Position numbers and translations under genes: made by a program
DNA from: an uncultured Blautia sp.
GTDB taxonomy: Bacteria > Bacillota > Clostridia > Lachnospirales > Lachnospiraceae
Length of the DNA stretch: 64,000 bases
Direction of reading: 5' to 3'
Assembly (NCBI RefSeq): GCF_934424005.1
Contig: NZ_CAKRXI010000001.1
Span: 1-64,000 of the forward strand
Notes under the pieces: generated by a model
Database searches by the model: none
What the model was told of the DNA's origin: nothing
What the model saw: the letters and a program-made list of their open reading frames with translations, nothing else
Shown here: positions 42,839-50,566 of the stretch, piece by piece
Position numbering within the stretch: position 1 is the stretch's first letter
Layout: each line of letters begins with the position of its first letter

Positions 42839-43705
42839 ATGTCGAAACATATCACAGGACACACCGGATTATTATGTTTACTTGGAAGCCCGGTCGCACA
42901 CAGTGTTTCCCCGGAAATGCATAATGAAGCATGCGATCAGCTGGGACTGGATTATACATATCTTGCATTTGATGTACCGGAAGATAAAATGCCGGAGGCA
43001 GTACAGGGACTTCGTACGATGGGAGCAAGAGGATGGAATATCACCATGCCAGGCAAGAACATTATGTGTAAGCTTGCAGATAAAGTATCCCCTGCATCTG
43101 AGATTTCAGGAGCATGTAATACCATCGTTAATGACAATGGTGTTCTGACGGCATACACAACAGACGGTGTCGGATTTATGAGAGCTGTCAAAGAAGACGG
43201 CGTTGATATTATCGGAAAGAAGATGACTCTTCTCGGTGCTGGTGGAGCTGCAACTGCAATTCTGGTACAGGCCGCACTGGATGGAGTTGCTGAGATCAAT
43301 GTATTCAACGTAAGAGATAACTTCTTCGCAAGAGCAGAAGAGATCGTTGCAAAACTGAATGAGCGCACAGAGTGCAAAGTAACATTGCATGATTTTTCCG
43401 ATCCGGAGGTCCTGCGTGCATCCATCGCTGATAGTGCAATTCTTGTAAATGGTACTTCAGTAGGTATGGCACCGAATGTAGACAGAACGATCATTACAGA
43501 TACAAGTATGTTCCATAAAGATCTGTTTGTATTCGATGTAATCTATAATCCGCAGGAGACACGTTTGCTTCGTGAAGCAAAAGAAGCAGGATGCAAGACC
43601 GGTAATGGAATGTACATGCTGCTGTACCAGGGAGCTGCTTCCTTTAAACTGTGGACCGGGGAAGAGATGCCGGTTGAAATTATTAAAGAAAAATATTTCT
43701 CTTAG
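42839..43705 (+). CDS. YdiB-like quinate/shikimate dehydrogenase, copy 2
   Basis: 288 residues, paralogue of the 40522 gene. The substrate loop is GSPVAHSVSPEMHN, keeping both Ser residues as in shikimate-specific enzymes. The catalytic Lys is in MPGKNIMCK and the Asp in AYTTDGVGF, where the usual Asn before Thr-Asp is Thr. The nucleotide fold GAGGAATA is followed by FNVRDNFFARAEE, again the YdiB-like, NAD-type pattern. The Ser/Thr difference from copy 1 suggests split preference: copy 1 for quinate and copy 2 for shikimate; that is inferred. It has its own promoter and is followed at once by the structured RNA region. Confidence 0.88.
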   Translation: MSKHITGHTGLLCLLGSPVAHSVSPEMHNEACDQLGLDYTYLAFDVPEDKMPEAVQGLRTMGARGWNITMPGKNIMCKLADKVSPASEISGACNTIVNDNGVLTAYTTDGVGFMRAVKEDGVDIIGKKMTLLGAGGAATAILVQAALDGVAEINVFNVRDNFFARAEEIVAKLNERTECKVTLHDFSDPEVLRASIADSAILVNGTSVGMAPNVDRTIITDTSMFHKDLFVFDVIYNPQETRLLREAKEAGCKTGNGMYMLLYQGAASFKLWTGEEMPVEIIKEKYFS

Positions 43706-43718
43706 GAAGAGAGAATAT

Positions 43719-43977
43719 ACAGCTTGAGAAGCTGTGAAGGGACTTGTCCAGTCCTCTCACACACCCCTCGGAATGAATTCGACGTGACGAATGAAGTGAG
43801 GAAGGATACAAGAGTTCTAAGTAGAATAGGACAGGAATGTACTAACTTTACTTGGAATGGGAAAACGGTAGGTGGGCTCAGGCGGGAAGTAATTGTAGTA
43901 TTGCCTGAGTTACATTGCATAGAATATCATGGGAAACCAGAAGATGGACCCAGATGATAAGTAACTGTTTGAGTTAC
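43719..43977 (+). ncRNA. Candidate structured noncoding RNA
   Basis: The gap between 43706 and 44288 opens with about 260 bases of dense secondary structure and no credible frame. Stems seen: ACAGCT/AGCTGT (43719-43735); a composite stem CTTGT, TCC, CTCAC (43743-43760) with GTGAG, GGA, ACAAG (43796-43812) enclosing ATTCG/CGAAT (43777-43792); CTCAGGC/GCCTGAG (43877-43909); ATCATGGG with CCCAGATGAT (43926-43958); GTAAC/GTTAC (43961-43977). Purine-rich single-stranded stretches (GGGAAAAC, GGGAAACCAGAAGATGG) look conserved. It may belong to a known class such as the raiA motif; I cannot confirm this. A terminator at the start of repeat D1 would end it. Confidence 0.6.
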
Positions 43978-43998
43978 GTTCAACAGAATACCAGTGGA

Positions 43999-44188
43999 AT
44001 GTTAAACCAGCGGGAAATCTTCTCCATACGAGAGAGAAGAGTCCTGCTGTTTTTCTATGCATTTCATATTTGATTAATGAAGAAATCCTTATTCTTTTCC
44101 GCCCAGGGGTTGCAAGGGGATGGCGAAGTCCCCTTGCGGTTTTTTATGATGTCATCATATAATGACGGGTCCAAGGGAAGCTCCCTTG
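43999..44188 (+). repeat. Intergenic direct repeat D, left copy
   Basis: About 190 bases closely similar to 52338-52527 in the same orientation. It holds two hairpins: AGCGGGA...TCTTCTC with GAGAAGA...TCCTGCT, followed by TTTTTC (a terminator), and CAAGGGGA with TCCCCTTG, followed by a T-run. It then carries a TGATGTCATCA palindrome and the word AATGACGGGTCCAAGGG. No reading frame. Confidence 0.85.
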
Positions 44189-44194
44189 AAAATC

Positions 44195-44246
44195 TTGACA
44201 AAGTTCTTTCCCTGTATTTATAATAGATATAGTTAGTCAAAACTAA
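44195..44246 (+). promoter_or_regulatory. Promoter and operator of the DtxR-like gene
   Basis: TTGACA (44195-44200), 18-base spacer, TATAAT (44219-44224). Just after the -10 lies the inverted repeat TTAGT-CAAA-ACTAA (44233-44246), placed to block transcription, so autoregulation is likely. Confidence 0.65.
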
Positions 44247-44288
44247 TAGAGGCTATACATACAGTACTCATGCAAGGAGGCCACGTAT

Positions 44289-45110
44289 ATGCAGAAAATC
44301 ACTCCGCCAACGCGGATCGGTCTTGACATGCTGTCTTCGCGAAGGGAGATAGAAGAAGATCTTCTTGAAGAACTCTGTCGTATTTCGCAGAGAAAAAATT
44401 TGTTGACGATACAGAATATCAGTGAACAACTGAATATTTCGGAAAATGAGCTTACCTATTACATTCGTCAGATGAAACGGCATGGTTATGTGAATCTTTC
44501 TCCGGAGGGGACACAGATCTGGCTTACAGAACTTGGACGGATCACCGGTGCAGAATGTAGTTACCGCCATGAGACATTTATGCAGTTTTTGCAGTTTGTT
44601 GGTGTGGAGAGTGAGACTGCACGGGAAGATGCCTGCCGCATTGAGCATATTGTCAGTGAAGAAACTGTTCGTCAGGTTTGCAATTTTGTAAACTATGGAG
44701 ATACTTTTGAGAGGGTGCTTCGTTATACAGATCTCAGTTACCGTTATACCCCAGGTGAATATTCCTTCCTGATGGGAATCTATTATCTGGAAAAAACTTA
44801 CCCGCGTAGATTTGCACGTGAATACAGTAGTTTTTCTGAAAATATCCGTCTTTTTGTAGAAGAGAATAAGAGCTGGTTTGAGCTGGAACCAACCGGTGGT
44901 GATACGGGACATTTATGGTATCAGGAACAGAAGCAGTGGATTTGTGCAGAAGAACATGATGGCAGACCTGTTTTGCCATCAGATATTTTTGAATTTACGT
45001 TGCAGAAACAGGATCTGATCATAGAAGGAACTGCACTCATTGCTTTTGCACGTGATGGAGAACGTCCGCTGGACTGGGGCATCCGGGAATTAGATGTGCA
45101 TATCTGGTGA
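44289..45110 (+). CDS. DtxR-family metal-dependent regulator with C-terminal extension
   Basis: 273 residues, longer than the ~140 of MntR or ~225 of DtxR. Residues ~20-75 form a winged helix (LLTIQNISEQLNISENELTYYIRQM). Residues ~95-140 match the DtxR dimerisation domain with its metal-binding pattern: RHETFMQFLQFVG, ARED ACRIEHIVSEET, where the Glu, Asp, Cys and His are the usual metal ligands. The remaining ~130 residues are unlike an SH3 domain and are not recognised; they resemble the C-terminal part of the next gene's product only in style. It should repress iron or manganese genes when metal is plentiful. Its promoter carries a TTAGT/ACTAA operator, and a larger ACTAAC palindrome lies before the heme remnant. 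Confidence 0.8.
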   Translation: MQKITPPTRIGLDMLSSRREIEEDLLEELCRISQRKNLLTIQNISEQLNISENELTYYIRQMKRHGYVNLSPEGTQIWLTELGRITGAECSYRHETFMQFLQFVGVESETAREDACRIEHIVSEETVRQVCNFVNYGDTFERVLRYTDLSYRYTPGEYSFLMGIYYLEKTYPRRFAREYSSFSENIRLFVEENKSWFELEPTGGDTGHLWYQEQKQWICAEEHDGRPVLPSDIFEFTLQKQDLIIEGTALIAFARDGERPLDWGIRELDVHIW

Positions 45111-45207
45111 GGTGTATGGAAGGGAAATATTTGGAACAAATATAAATTTTCAAAATGACAAATAGTTGCGTTATATATTGTAACCATAAGGATAAGGGGA
45201 TTTAAAA

Positions 45208-46026
45208 ATGCAAGAATTGCTTCATCCATCTCTTCTTCAGATCACATATCTGACTACGCTGGAAAAAACAGAGAAAAAACGAGGCTGTGTCGGTCAGGTC
45301 GCAGATATCTGTGGTGTAAGTCATGGGCCTGTCAGTCGTTTTTTTAAAGAATGTGTAAGTTATGGATATCTGACTGAACAGTATGAGTTTACAGAAACCG
45401 GAATACGTGCACTGCAAATGTACAAAAGAATTCTTCATGATACTTGTGCTTATCTGACACGACTTGGTATCAGCGGAGAGGAAATGCCTGAAAAACTTCG
45501 TCAGCTTGTGGAAAATGTCGACTATGAACTTCTGATGTCGATTACAAGAAGTGATATTAAAGTAAAAAAAGATACAACCAATATGCAGATCGAAGAGTCG
45601 ACGCCCTGGTTCCTGGAAAATGTTCTGGAGAAGGGAAATTACGAAGTGGAAATTGCACTTCTGCAGGTCAATGGGAATACACGGCCGCTCCTGTCTATGG
45701 CACATCGTGGGTTTGAGCATCTTGCAATGATCCGACATAATAATCGAGGAAGCTGGATTGAACTTACGATTTGCCCGGTGCATGGAATTTCACGGATTGA
45801 CGGAAAAAACATGACAGGATGGCTTTCGTCCTTGAAATATGAGAAACAGGGTCAGCTCTATGAAGTGGACCTCCGCACAGATAAAGTCCGCATTCCTTTA
45901 AGCGCATGCCGGTTTATCAAAAGCAGCCACGGAAACATTAAAGGTATGATCATGATCACCGTCACCTGCAGCGCAGGCAAGGCACATATGCCCGAAAGCA
46001 CCGCATTGTTGACATTCTGGTTGTAA
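45208..46026 (+). CDS. Winged-helix regulator related to the DtxR-like neighbour
   Basis: 272 residues, nearly the same length as the upstream gene. Residues ~8-65 form a winged helix: LLQITYLTTLEKT, then GCVGQVADICGVSHGPVSRF, then KECVSYGYLTE. The DtxR metal-ligand pattern is absent. The C-terminal two thirds are not recognised; the end (GMIMITVTCSAGKAHMPES) is rich in beta-type residues. It probably arose by duplication or shares the extension domain. A ribosome site AAGGGGA precedes the ATG. A terminator follows. Confidence 0.65.
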   Translation: MQELLHPSLLQITYLTTLEKTEKKRGCVGQVADICGVSHGPVSRFFKECVSYGYLTEQYEFTETGIRALQMYKRILHDTCAYLTRLGISGEEMPEKLRQLVENVDYELLMSITRSDIKVKKDTTNMQIEESTPWFLENVLEKGNYEVEIALLQVNGNTRPLLSMAHRGFEHLAMIRHNNRGSWIELTICPVHGISRIDGKNMTGWLSSLKYEKQGQLYEVDLRTDKVRIPLSACRFIKSSHGNIKGMIMITVTCSAGKAHMPESTALLTFWL

Positions 46027-46033
46027 AAGAGCA

Positions 46034-46069
46034 CGGGGACTGACTGGATCAGCCCCTTGTATTTTTTTA
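46034..46069 (+). terminator. Intrinsic terminator after the second regulator
   Basis: CGGGG plus CTGA pair with TCAG plus CCCCTTG, followed by seven T. The rest of the 46027-46308 gap holds a promoter and leader. Confidence 0.75.
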
Positions 46070-46127
46070 TTGAAAAGGTTCAATAGACTTTATATAAATT
46101 TAAGCTCTAAAATAATTGTTAATTTCA

Positions 46128-46156
46128 TTGCAGAGCGTAATGTTCTATGATATAAT
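46128..46156 (+). promoter_or_regulatory. Promoter of the Rpn-like gene
   Basis: TTGCAG (46128-46133), 17-base spacer, TATAAT (46151-46156). A ~145-base leader follows, with an ATTTTCC/GGAAAAT stem. Confidence 0.6.
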
Positions 46157-46308
46157 ACAAAAAACAAAAGATAAATTCTTTCAAATCTAAAATTCTATTT
46201 TCCATAACAGAGAGCGTATCTGTCCTTTCGGAAAATAACACCATTTACCCAGGACAGGAGGATCCGGCGGGGAGGATTCTTCTGGATTACAATTAAAAAG
46301 GAGGATAC

Positions 46309-47193
46309 GTGGAAGCAGTCGGAAAAAATGTGCTCCAGTGGCACCCGCCATTCTGTGCCGACATGCAGGTCGAACTCGAAGAAGAGGCGAAGAATCTGCA
46401 GTTCCAGAGTGAATATGCACTGAGCAAGAAACCAATGTTGATAGACCTGTTGATTGTTAAGAAGGTCGGCACGAAGATACAGAAAAATATCGGCAGGATT
46501 TTTCGTACATATAATATCGTAGAGTACAAGAGTCCGAAAGATTATCTTGCGGTCGATGATTTCTACAAAGTATATGGATATGCCTGCTTTTTCAAGGTAG
46601 ATACAGGAAAACAGAATCAGATACCGCTAGAAGAAATTACAATAACGTTTGTATCGAAGAACTATCCACGAAAGATGATCCGACATCTTAAAAATGTAAA
46701 AAAATATACGATAGAGAAAATAGAAGCGGGAATCTATTATGTACATGGCGATGTGATGGGGATACAGATTATTGTGACGAGCAGGCTTTCACCGGAAAAG
46801 AACCTGTGGCTGTACAGCCTCACGGATGAGCTGAAGGATTCTGAAGTTAAACAGAAACTGCTGAAAGAGTACAAAGGGAAAGAAAAGGACAAGCTTTATT
46901 CTGCGGTGATGCAGGTGATTATTACGGCAAACAAAAAACAATTTAGGGGGCGAGAAAATATGTGTGATGCATTGATGGAGATTGTTAATGAAGCATGTGG
47001 AGAACTGATTGAAGAAAGGCGAGAGGAATGGATGGAAGAAGGAATAAAGAAAGGTCGAGAGGAAGGCTCTAAGTTGGAAAAGATTTCTTTGATTAAAAGA
47101 CTTATAGAAAATATGAAAGTATCGACGGATCAGGCGATGAATATTATTGGCATTCCGGGAGAGGAAAGAGCGATGTATAAGGAGATGCTGTAA
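46309..47193 (+). CDS. Rpn/PD-(D/E)XK nuclease-like protein
   Basis: 294 residues starting at GTG with AAAGGAGG before it. Residues ~40-75 carry a PD-(D/E)XK-type core: the Asp in MLIDLLIVKK, and NIVEYKSP as the E-x-K element. A long charged C-terminal region (WMEEGIKKGREEGSKLEKISL) is a helical tail of the kind found in Rpn-family putative transposases/nucleases, which often form large paralogue families in Lachnospiraceae. The molecular role is unproven; Rpn proteins promote recA-independent recombination in E. coli. A terminator follows. Confidence 0.65.
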   Translation: MEAVGKNVLQWHPPFCADMQVELEEEAKNLQFQSEYALSKKPMLIDLLIVKKVGTKIQKNIGRIFRTYNIVEYKSPKDYLAVDDFYKVYGYACFFKVDTGKQNQIPLEEITITFVSKNYPRKMIRHLKNVKKYTIEKIEAGIYYVHGDVMGIQIIVTSRLSPEKNLWLYSLTDELKDSEVKQKLLKEYKGKEKDKLYSAVMQVIITANKKQFRGRENMCDALMEIVNEACGELIEERREEWMEEGIKKGREEGSKLEKISLIKRLIENMKVSTDQAMNIIGIPGEERAMYKEML

Positions 47194-47281
47194 TGTTGAA
47201 ATGCAAGGGGACTGGCTTTAAGTCCCTTTGCGGTTTAGCCAATATAATTGGCGGGGAATGGGGAAGTACCCCAAAAAGATT

Positions 47282-47315
47282 AAAGGTCGAAATGAAGAAA
47301 TTTCGACCTTTTTTT
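47282..47315 (+). terminator. Intrinsic terminator after the Rpn-like gene
   Basis: AAAGGTCGAAA pairs with TTTCGACCTTT, followed by a run of T. Just before it (47208-47232) AAGGGGACT and AGTCCCTTT form another stem similar to the inner hairpin of repeat D. Confidence 0.85.
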
Positions 47316-47401
47316 GTTGGAAAAATCTGGAAAAGCTTGATTTCACGGGAATTTCACATTTTGAGTTTCGTGCCCGGTGGGAACGGAACGAAGAAAAAAT
47401 G

Positions 47402-47430
47402 TTGACTTTAACTAACTATATATGTTAGTT
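47402..47430 (+). promoter_or_regulatory. Palindromic operator upstream of the heme-locus remnant
   Basis: AACTAAC (47410-47416) and GTTAGTT (47424-47430) are perfect inverse complements around TATATAT. TTGACT at 47402-47407 looks like a -35. The 21-base form fits a DtxR- or Fur-type site, and a DtxR-like gene lies 3 kb upstream. Confidence 0.6.
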
Positions 47431-47497
47431 TCGTAGAAGATGAGTTAGTGTAAGGTAACCGCGGCACGCGGTGGCGAACTACTAAAGGAGGAACAAA

Positions 47498-47756
47498 ATG
47501 AGAAGAAAGAATTTATGGTTACGTGTGTCATCCTGCACGATGGCAGCACTGCTTGCAACAACATCGGTAGCACCGGTATCTGCAGCGGGCAGCACAGACC
47601 GGATTCGGCATAGCAAACACAGAGCTGAAAAAAGGAATCTACACTGTACAGGCATCCCTCAAAAATGCATCTGATACAAGCAAAGATTCCATGGCAGCAA
47701 GCTGCATCGCTGGTGATGCAACTCTTAAGGTAGCTGAGGACGGAACTGCAAACTGA
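47498..47756 (+). pseudogene. Remnant of a secreted NEAT-domain heme-binding protein
   Basis: ATG 47498 has AAAGGAGG and encodes a signal peptide (RRKNLWLRVSSCTMAALLA, then SVAPVSAAG). After a frameshift and loss of sequence near 47590, another frame reads ELKKGIYTVQASLKNAS, then MAASCIAGDATLKVAEDG, and stops at 47754-47756. That second part resembles the start of a NEAT domain, which binds heme on the surface of Gram-positive cells. What is left cannot make a working protein. The promoter-operator region upstream is still well formed. The NEAT call rests on remembered pattern only. Confidence 0.6.
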
Positions 47757-47769
47757 ACTTAAAGAAGGG

Positions 47770-48236
47770 ATGTCGGGAAGTGCGAATTCTGGGACTGCGA
47801 ATTCTGGGACTGGGATTGAACAGGGGAAGAAGCCGGCGATAGAAGTAAGGGATGTCACACAGTACAGAGACAGGGAACTTTCCCGTCTGTCCGGTGGTCA
47901 GAGACAGCGAGTCTGGATCGCGATGGCACTGGCACAGGCACGGAGACACTTTTCCTCGATGAGCCGACGACGTATCTGGATATCCGTTATCAGATTGAGA
48001 TTCTGGAGCTTGTGAAGAAACTGAACCGGGAATATGGGATGACGATCATTATGGTCCTGCATGATATCAATCAGGCAATTTATTTCTCAGACCGGATCAT
48101 TGGACTCTGCGACGGGAAGGTGATCGTGCAGGGCGATCCGAACGAGGTGATTACAGAGGAGAGTATCAAAGCTTTGTATGGAATTGACCTGGAAGTCACC
48201 GAAGTGAACGGACGGAAGTTCGTATTGACGGTGTAG
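47770..48236 (+). pseudogene. Remnant of an iron/heme ABC importer ATPase (FecE/HmuV type)
   Basis: Only the C-terminal half of an ATPase survives: YRDRELSRLSGGQRQRVWIA (signature), then, after a one-base deletion near 47938-47939, TETLFLDEPTTYLDIRYQIE (Walker B), VLHDINQAIYFSDRI (H-loop) and a normal end at 48236. Walker A and the permease genes expected before it are gone. The N-terminal piece is a foreign-looking Gly/Ser/Asn/Thr stretch encoded by a tandem 15-base duplication. The protein type imports ferric siderophores or heme. Confidence 0.8.
47781..47810 (+). repeat. Perfect 15-base tandem duplication at the deletion junction
   Basis: TGCGAATTCTGGGAC occurs twice back to back (47781-47795, 47796-47810), followed by a partial third unit (TGGGATTGAAC). 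It lies where the binding-protein and ATPase remnants are joined. Confidence 0.9.
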
Positions 48237-48242
48237 GAGTTT

Positions 48243-48656
48243 ATGGAGAGTGAATGGATGAAGAGACCTTTAAAGATTATATGGATGGTTCTGGGATTTT
48301 TGTGTCTGGGACTGGGGACTGTGGGGATTGTACTCCCAATACTCCCCACCGTTCCATTCTACATGGCAACCTTGTTCTGCTTCGCGAAAAGTTCGGAGCG
48401 GTTACATAGCTGGTTCATGGGTACCAAGTTGTATAAGAAGCATCTGGACAGCTTCGTAAAAGGACGAGAAATGACCATGGATACGAAACTTCGTATCGTA
48501 GGAACCGTAACTGTAGTCATGGCAATCGGATTTTTGTGCATGAAAAATGTTCCGGTTGGAAGAATCTGTATTGCGATTGTGTGGGTGTGTCATGTATTAT
48601 ATTTCTTTGTAAGAGTAAAAACTGTGAAGATAGTTTCGACAGCAGAGGAAGAATAA
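48243..48656 (+). CDS. DUF454 (YbaN-type) inner-membrane protein
   Basis: 137 residues with the family pattern: first hydrophobic segment at ~12-40 ([24 protein letters not shown]), then [26 protein letters not shown] (quoted here as [17 protein letters not shown]), and two more segments near 85-120. The function is unknown. It starts 6 bases after the ATPase remnant and 14 bases before the CydD-like gene, and the family is often found with heme or iron genes, so it belongs to this locus. ATG 48258 is an alternative start. Confidence 0.85.
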   Translation: MESEWMKRPLKIIWMVLGFLCLGLGTVGIVLPILPTVPFYMATLFCFAKSSERLHSWFMGTKLYKKHLDSFVKGREMTMDTKLRIVGTVTVVMAIGFLCMKNVPVGRICIAIVWVCHVLYFFVRVKTVKIVSTAEEE

Positions 48657-48670
48657 TGGAGTAGTTTATT

Positions 48671-50566
48671 ATGATCAAAAAAAGACTTGTGGGGCTTTTA
48701 TCCCATGCAAAAAAATACATTGGATTTCAGGTTTTCTGGCAGTGGCTTGCACTGATCACACAGATAACGGCAGTTTTTTATATTGCAGGACTTCTGGAGA
48801 ATGTGTTGTACGGAACTGCGGATGTGGCAGACATGCAGAAAACGGTCGCGGTGCTGGCGGTCTGTATTATTGTAAGATTTGTCTGTGAGAGACAGGCGGC
48901 AGCAGCTTCCTTTAAGGCGAGCGTCGATGTCAAGAAGATTCTTCGACAGAAAATCTATGAGAAAATGCTTCGTCTCGGACCGGCATACCGGGAACAGGTT
49001 TCGACTTCTGAGGTCATGCAGGTGAGCACAGAGGGCGTTGAGCAGCTGGAAACATATTTCGGACGTTATCTGCCGCAGCTTTTTTACAGTCTGTTGGCAC
49101 CGATGACTCTGTTTTTAGTGCTCTGCCGGGTGAGTATGAAGGCGAGTGTTGTTCTTCTGATTTGTGTGCCATTGATCCCGCTTTCTATCGTGGCAGTGCA
49201 GAAGATTGCAAAAAAGCTTCTTAATAAATACTGGAGTATTTACACGGGGCTGGGCGATTCTTTCCTGGAAAATCTGCAGGGACTGACAACGCTGAAAATA
49301 TATCAGGCGGATGATAAAAAAGCAATTGAGATGGATGAGGAAGCGCAGACATTCCGCCGGATCACGATGAAGGTACTGACGATGCAGTTAAATTCCACAA
49401 GCATGATGGATATTGTGGCGTACGGCGGTGCGGCGGTCGGAATGATCGTGGCTGTTTCCGAGTTTCTCGCGGGACGGATTGGCTTCGCGGGATGTGTGAC
49501 GATCGTGCTGCTGGCATCGGAGTTTTTTATTCCGTTACGACTGCTGGGCTCGTTTTTCCATATTGCAATGAATGGAATGGCGGCGAGCGATAAGATATTT
49601 GCGATTCTGAATCTGCCGGAGCCGGAAGAGGGAAGCGTGGAGCTTGAGGCAGGTTCGGAACTTGCGGTCAGGTTCGAGGATGTTCATTTTTCCTATGAGG
49701 AAGACCGGGAGATCCTGAAAGGGATTTCGCTTGAGATTCTGGCGGGAAGTTTTGTTGCTCTGGATGGCGAGTCCGGTTGCGGTAAGAGTACGATCGCAGG
49801 AATTTTGTCCGGAAAGAACCGAGGATTCAGTGGAAAAGTGACGATTGGTGGCGTTCCGATTGGGGATATCTCAGAGAAATCTCTGATGAAGAATGTGACA
49901 CTGGTTCGGCACAACAGTTACTTATTTAAAGGGACTGTGGAAGAGAATCTTAAGATGGCAAAGCCGGATGCAACAGAGGCGGAGATGCGAACAGTGCTTG
50001 GACGTATGAATCTGATGGCATTCCTGGATACGCAGGATGGTTTGCAGACACAGCTTCAGGAGCAGGCGGGAAAACTGTCCGGCGGTCAGAAGCAGAGGCT
50101 TGGACTTGCGAGAGCACTTTTACATGATTCACCGGTGTATATCTTCGATGAGGCAACGAGCAATATTGATGTCGAGAGCGAAGAGATGATCATGGATGTG
50201 ATCCGGGAGCTTGCGAAGACAAAGACCGTCATTCTGATCTCGCATAGACTGGCGAATGTTGTCGAAGCGGACCGTATTTATATGATGAAAAATGGTGAGT
50301 TTGCAGAGCAGGGTGTGCATGAGGAACTGATGAAACTGGATGGTCACTATGCAGAATTGTTCGAGAGTCAGAGAGTGCTCGAGGAGTATTCCGAGGGCGG
50401 GAATGGAGTGAAGTCCGGGTCGGATGTAAGTGTTGAGAATGGAGATTTCGGGAGTGGAGTTTCCTGGGCTGGAAGTTTGAATGATGATTTGAGAGATGAG
50501 AATTCCGGTCGGAAGAGTTCTGAGACAGATCGTTTGGAGAATGGAAGAAAGGGGGCGGTCGGATGA
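48671..50566 (+). CDS. CydD-like ABC exporter half-transporter
   Basis: 631 residues. Six membrane segments span ~15-310, then an ABC cassette with Walker A DGESGCGKSTIAGIL, signature [17 protein letters not shown] and Walker B VYIFDEATSNID. After the cassette (~575) comes an unusual tail of ~55 residues rich in Gly, Ser, Asn, Asp and Glu, with no predicted fold. CydDC exporters move glutathione, cysteine or bind heme; in Lachnospiraceae such pairs beside heme-import genes may be heme exporters, which is inferred. It overlaps the partner gene by 4 bases. Confidence 0.85.
   Translation: MIKKRLVGLLSHAKKYIGFQVFWQWLALITQITAVFYIAGLLENVLYGTADVADMQKTVAVLAVCIIVRFVCERQAAAASFKASVDVKKILRQKIYEKMLRLGPAYREQVSTSEVMQVSTEGVEQLETYFGRYLPQLFYSLLAPMTLFLVLCRVSMKASVVLLICVPLIPLSIVAVQKIAKKLLNKYWSIYTGLGDSFLENLQGLTTLKIYQADDKKAIEMDEEAQTFRRITMKVLTMQLNSTSMMDIVAYGGAAVGMIVAVSEFLAGRIGFAGCVTIVLLASEFFIPLRLLGSFFHIAMNGMAASDKIFAILNLPEPEEGSVELEAGSELAVRFEDVHFSYEEDREILKGISLEILAGSFVALDGESGCGKSTIAGILSGKNRGFSGKVTIGGVPIGDISEKSLMKNVTLVRHNSYLFKGTVEENLKMAKPDATEAEMRTVLGRMNLMAFLDTQDGLQTQLQEQAGKLSGGQKQRLGLARALLHDSPVYIFDEATSNIDVESEEMIMDVIRELAKTKTVILISHRLANVVEADRIYMMKNGEFAEQGVHEELMKLDGHYAELFESQRVLEEYSEGGNGVKSGSDVSVENGDFGSGVSWAGSLNDDLRDENSGRKSSETDRLENGRKGAVG

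Noticed and set aside
43724-43957. 77-codon plus-strand open frame in the gap after dehydrogenase copy 2
   Set aside because: It lies entirely in the multi-stem region, has no ribosome site, and its translation has no domain-like pattern; a structured RNA explains the region better.
47193-47405. 70-codon open frame directly after the Rpn-like gene
   Set aside because: It reads through two terminator hairpins and its ATG overlaps the preceding stop without a ribosome site.
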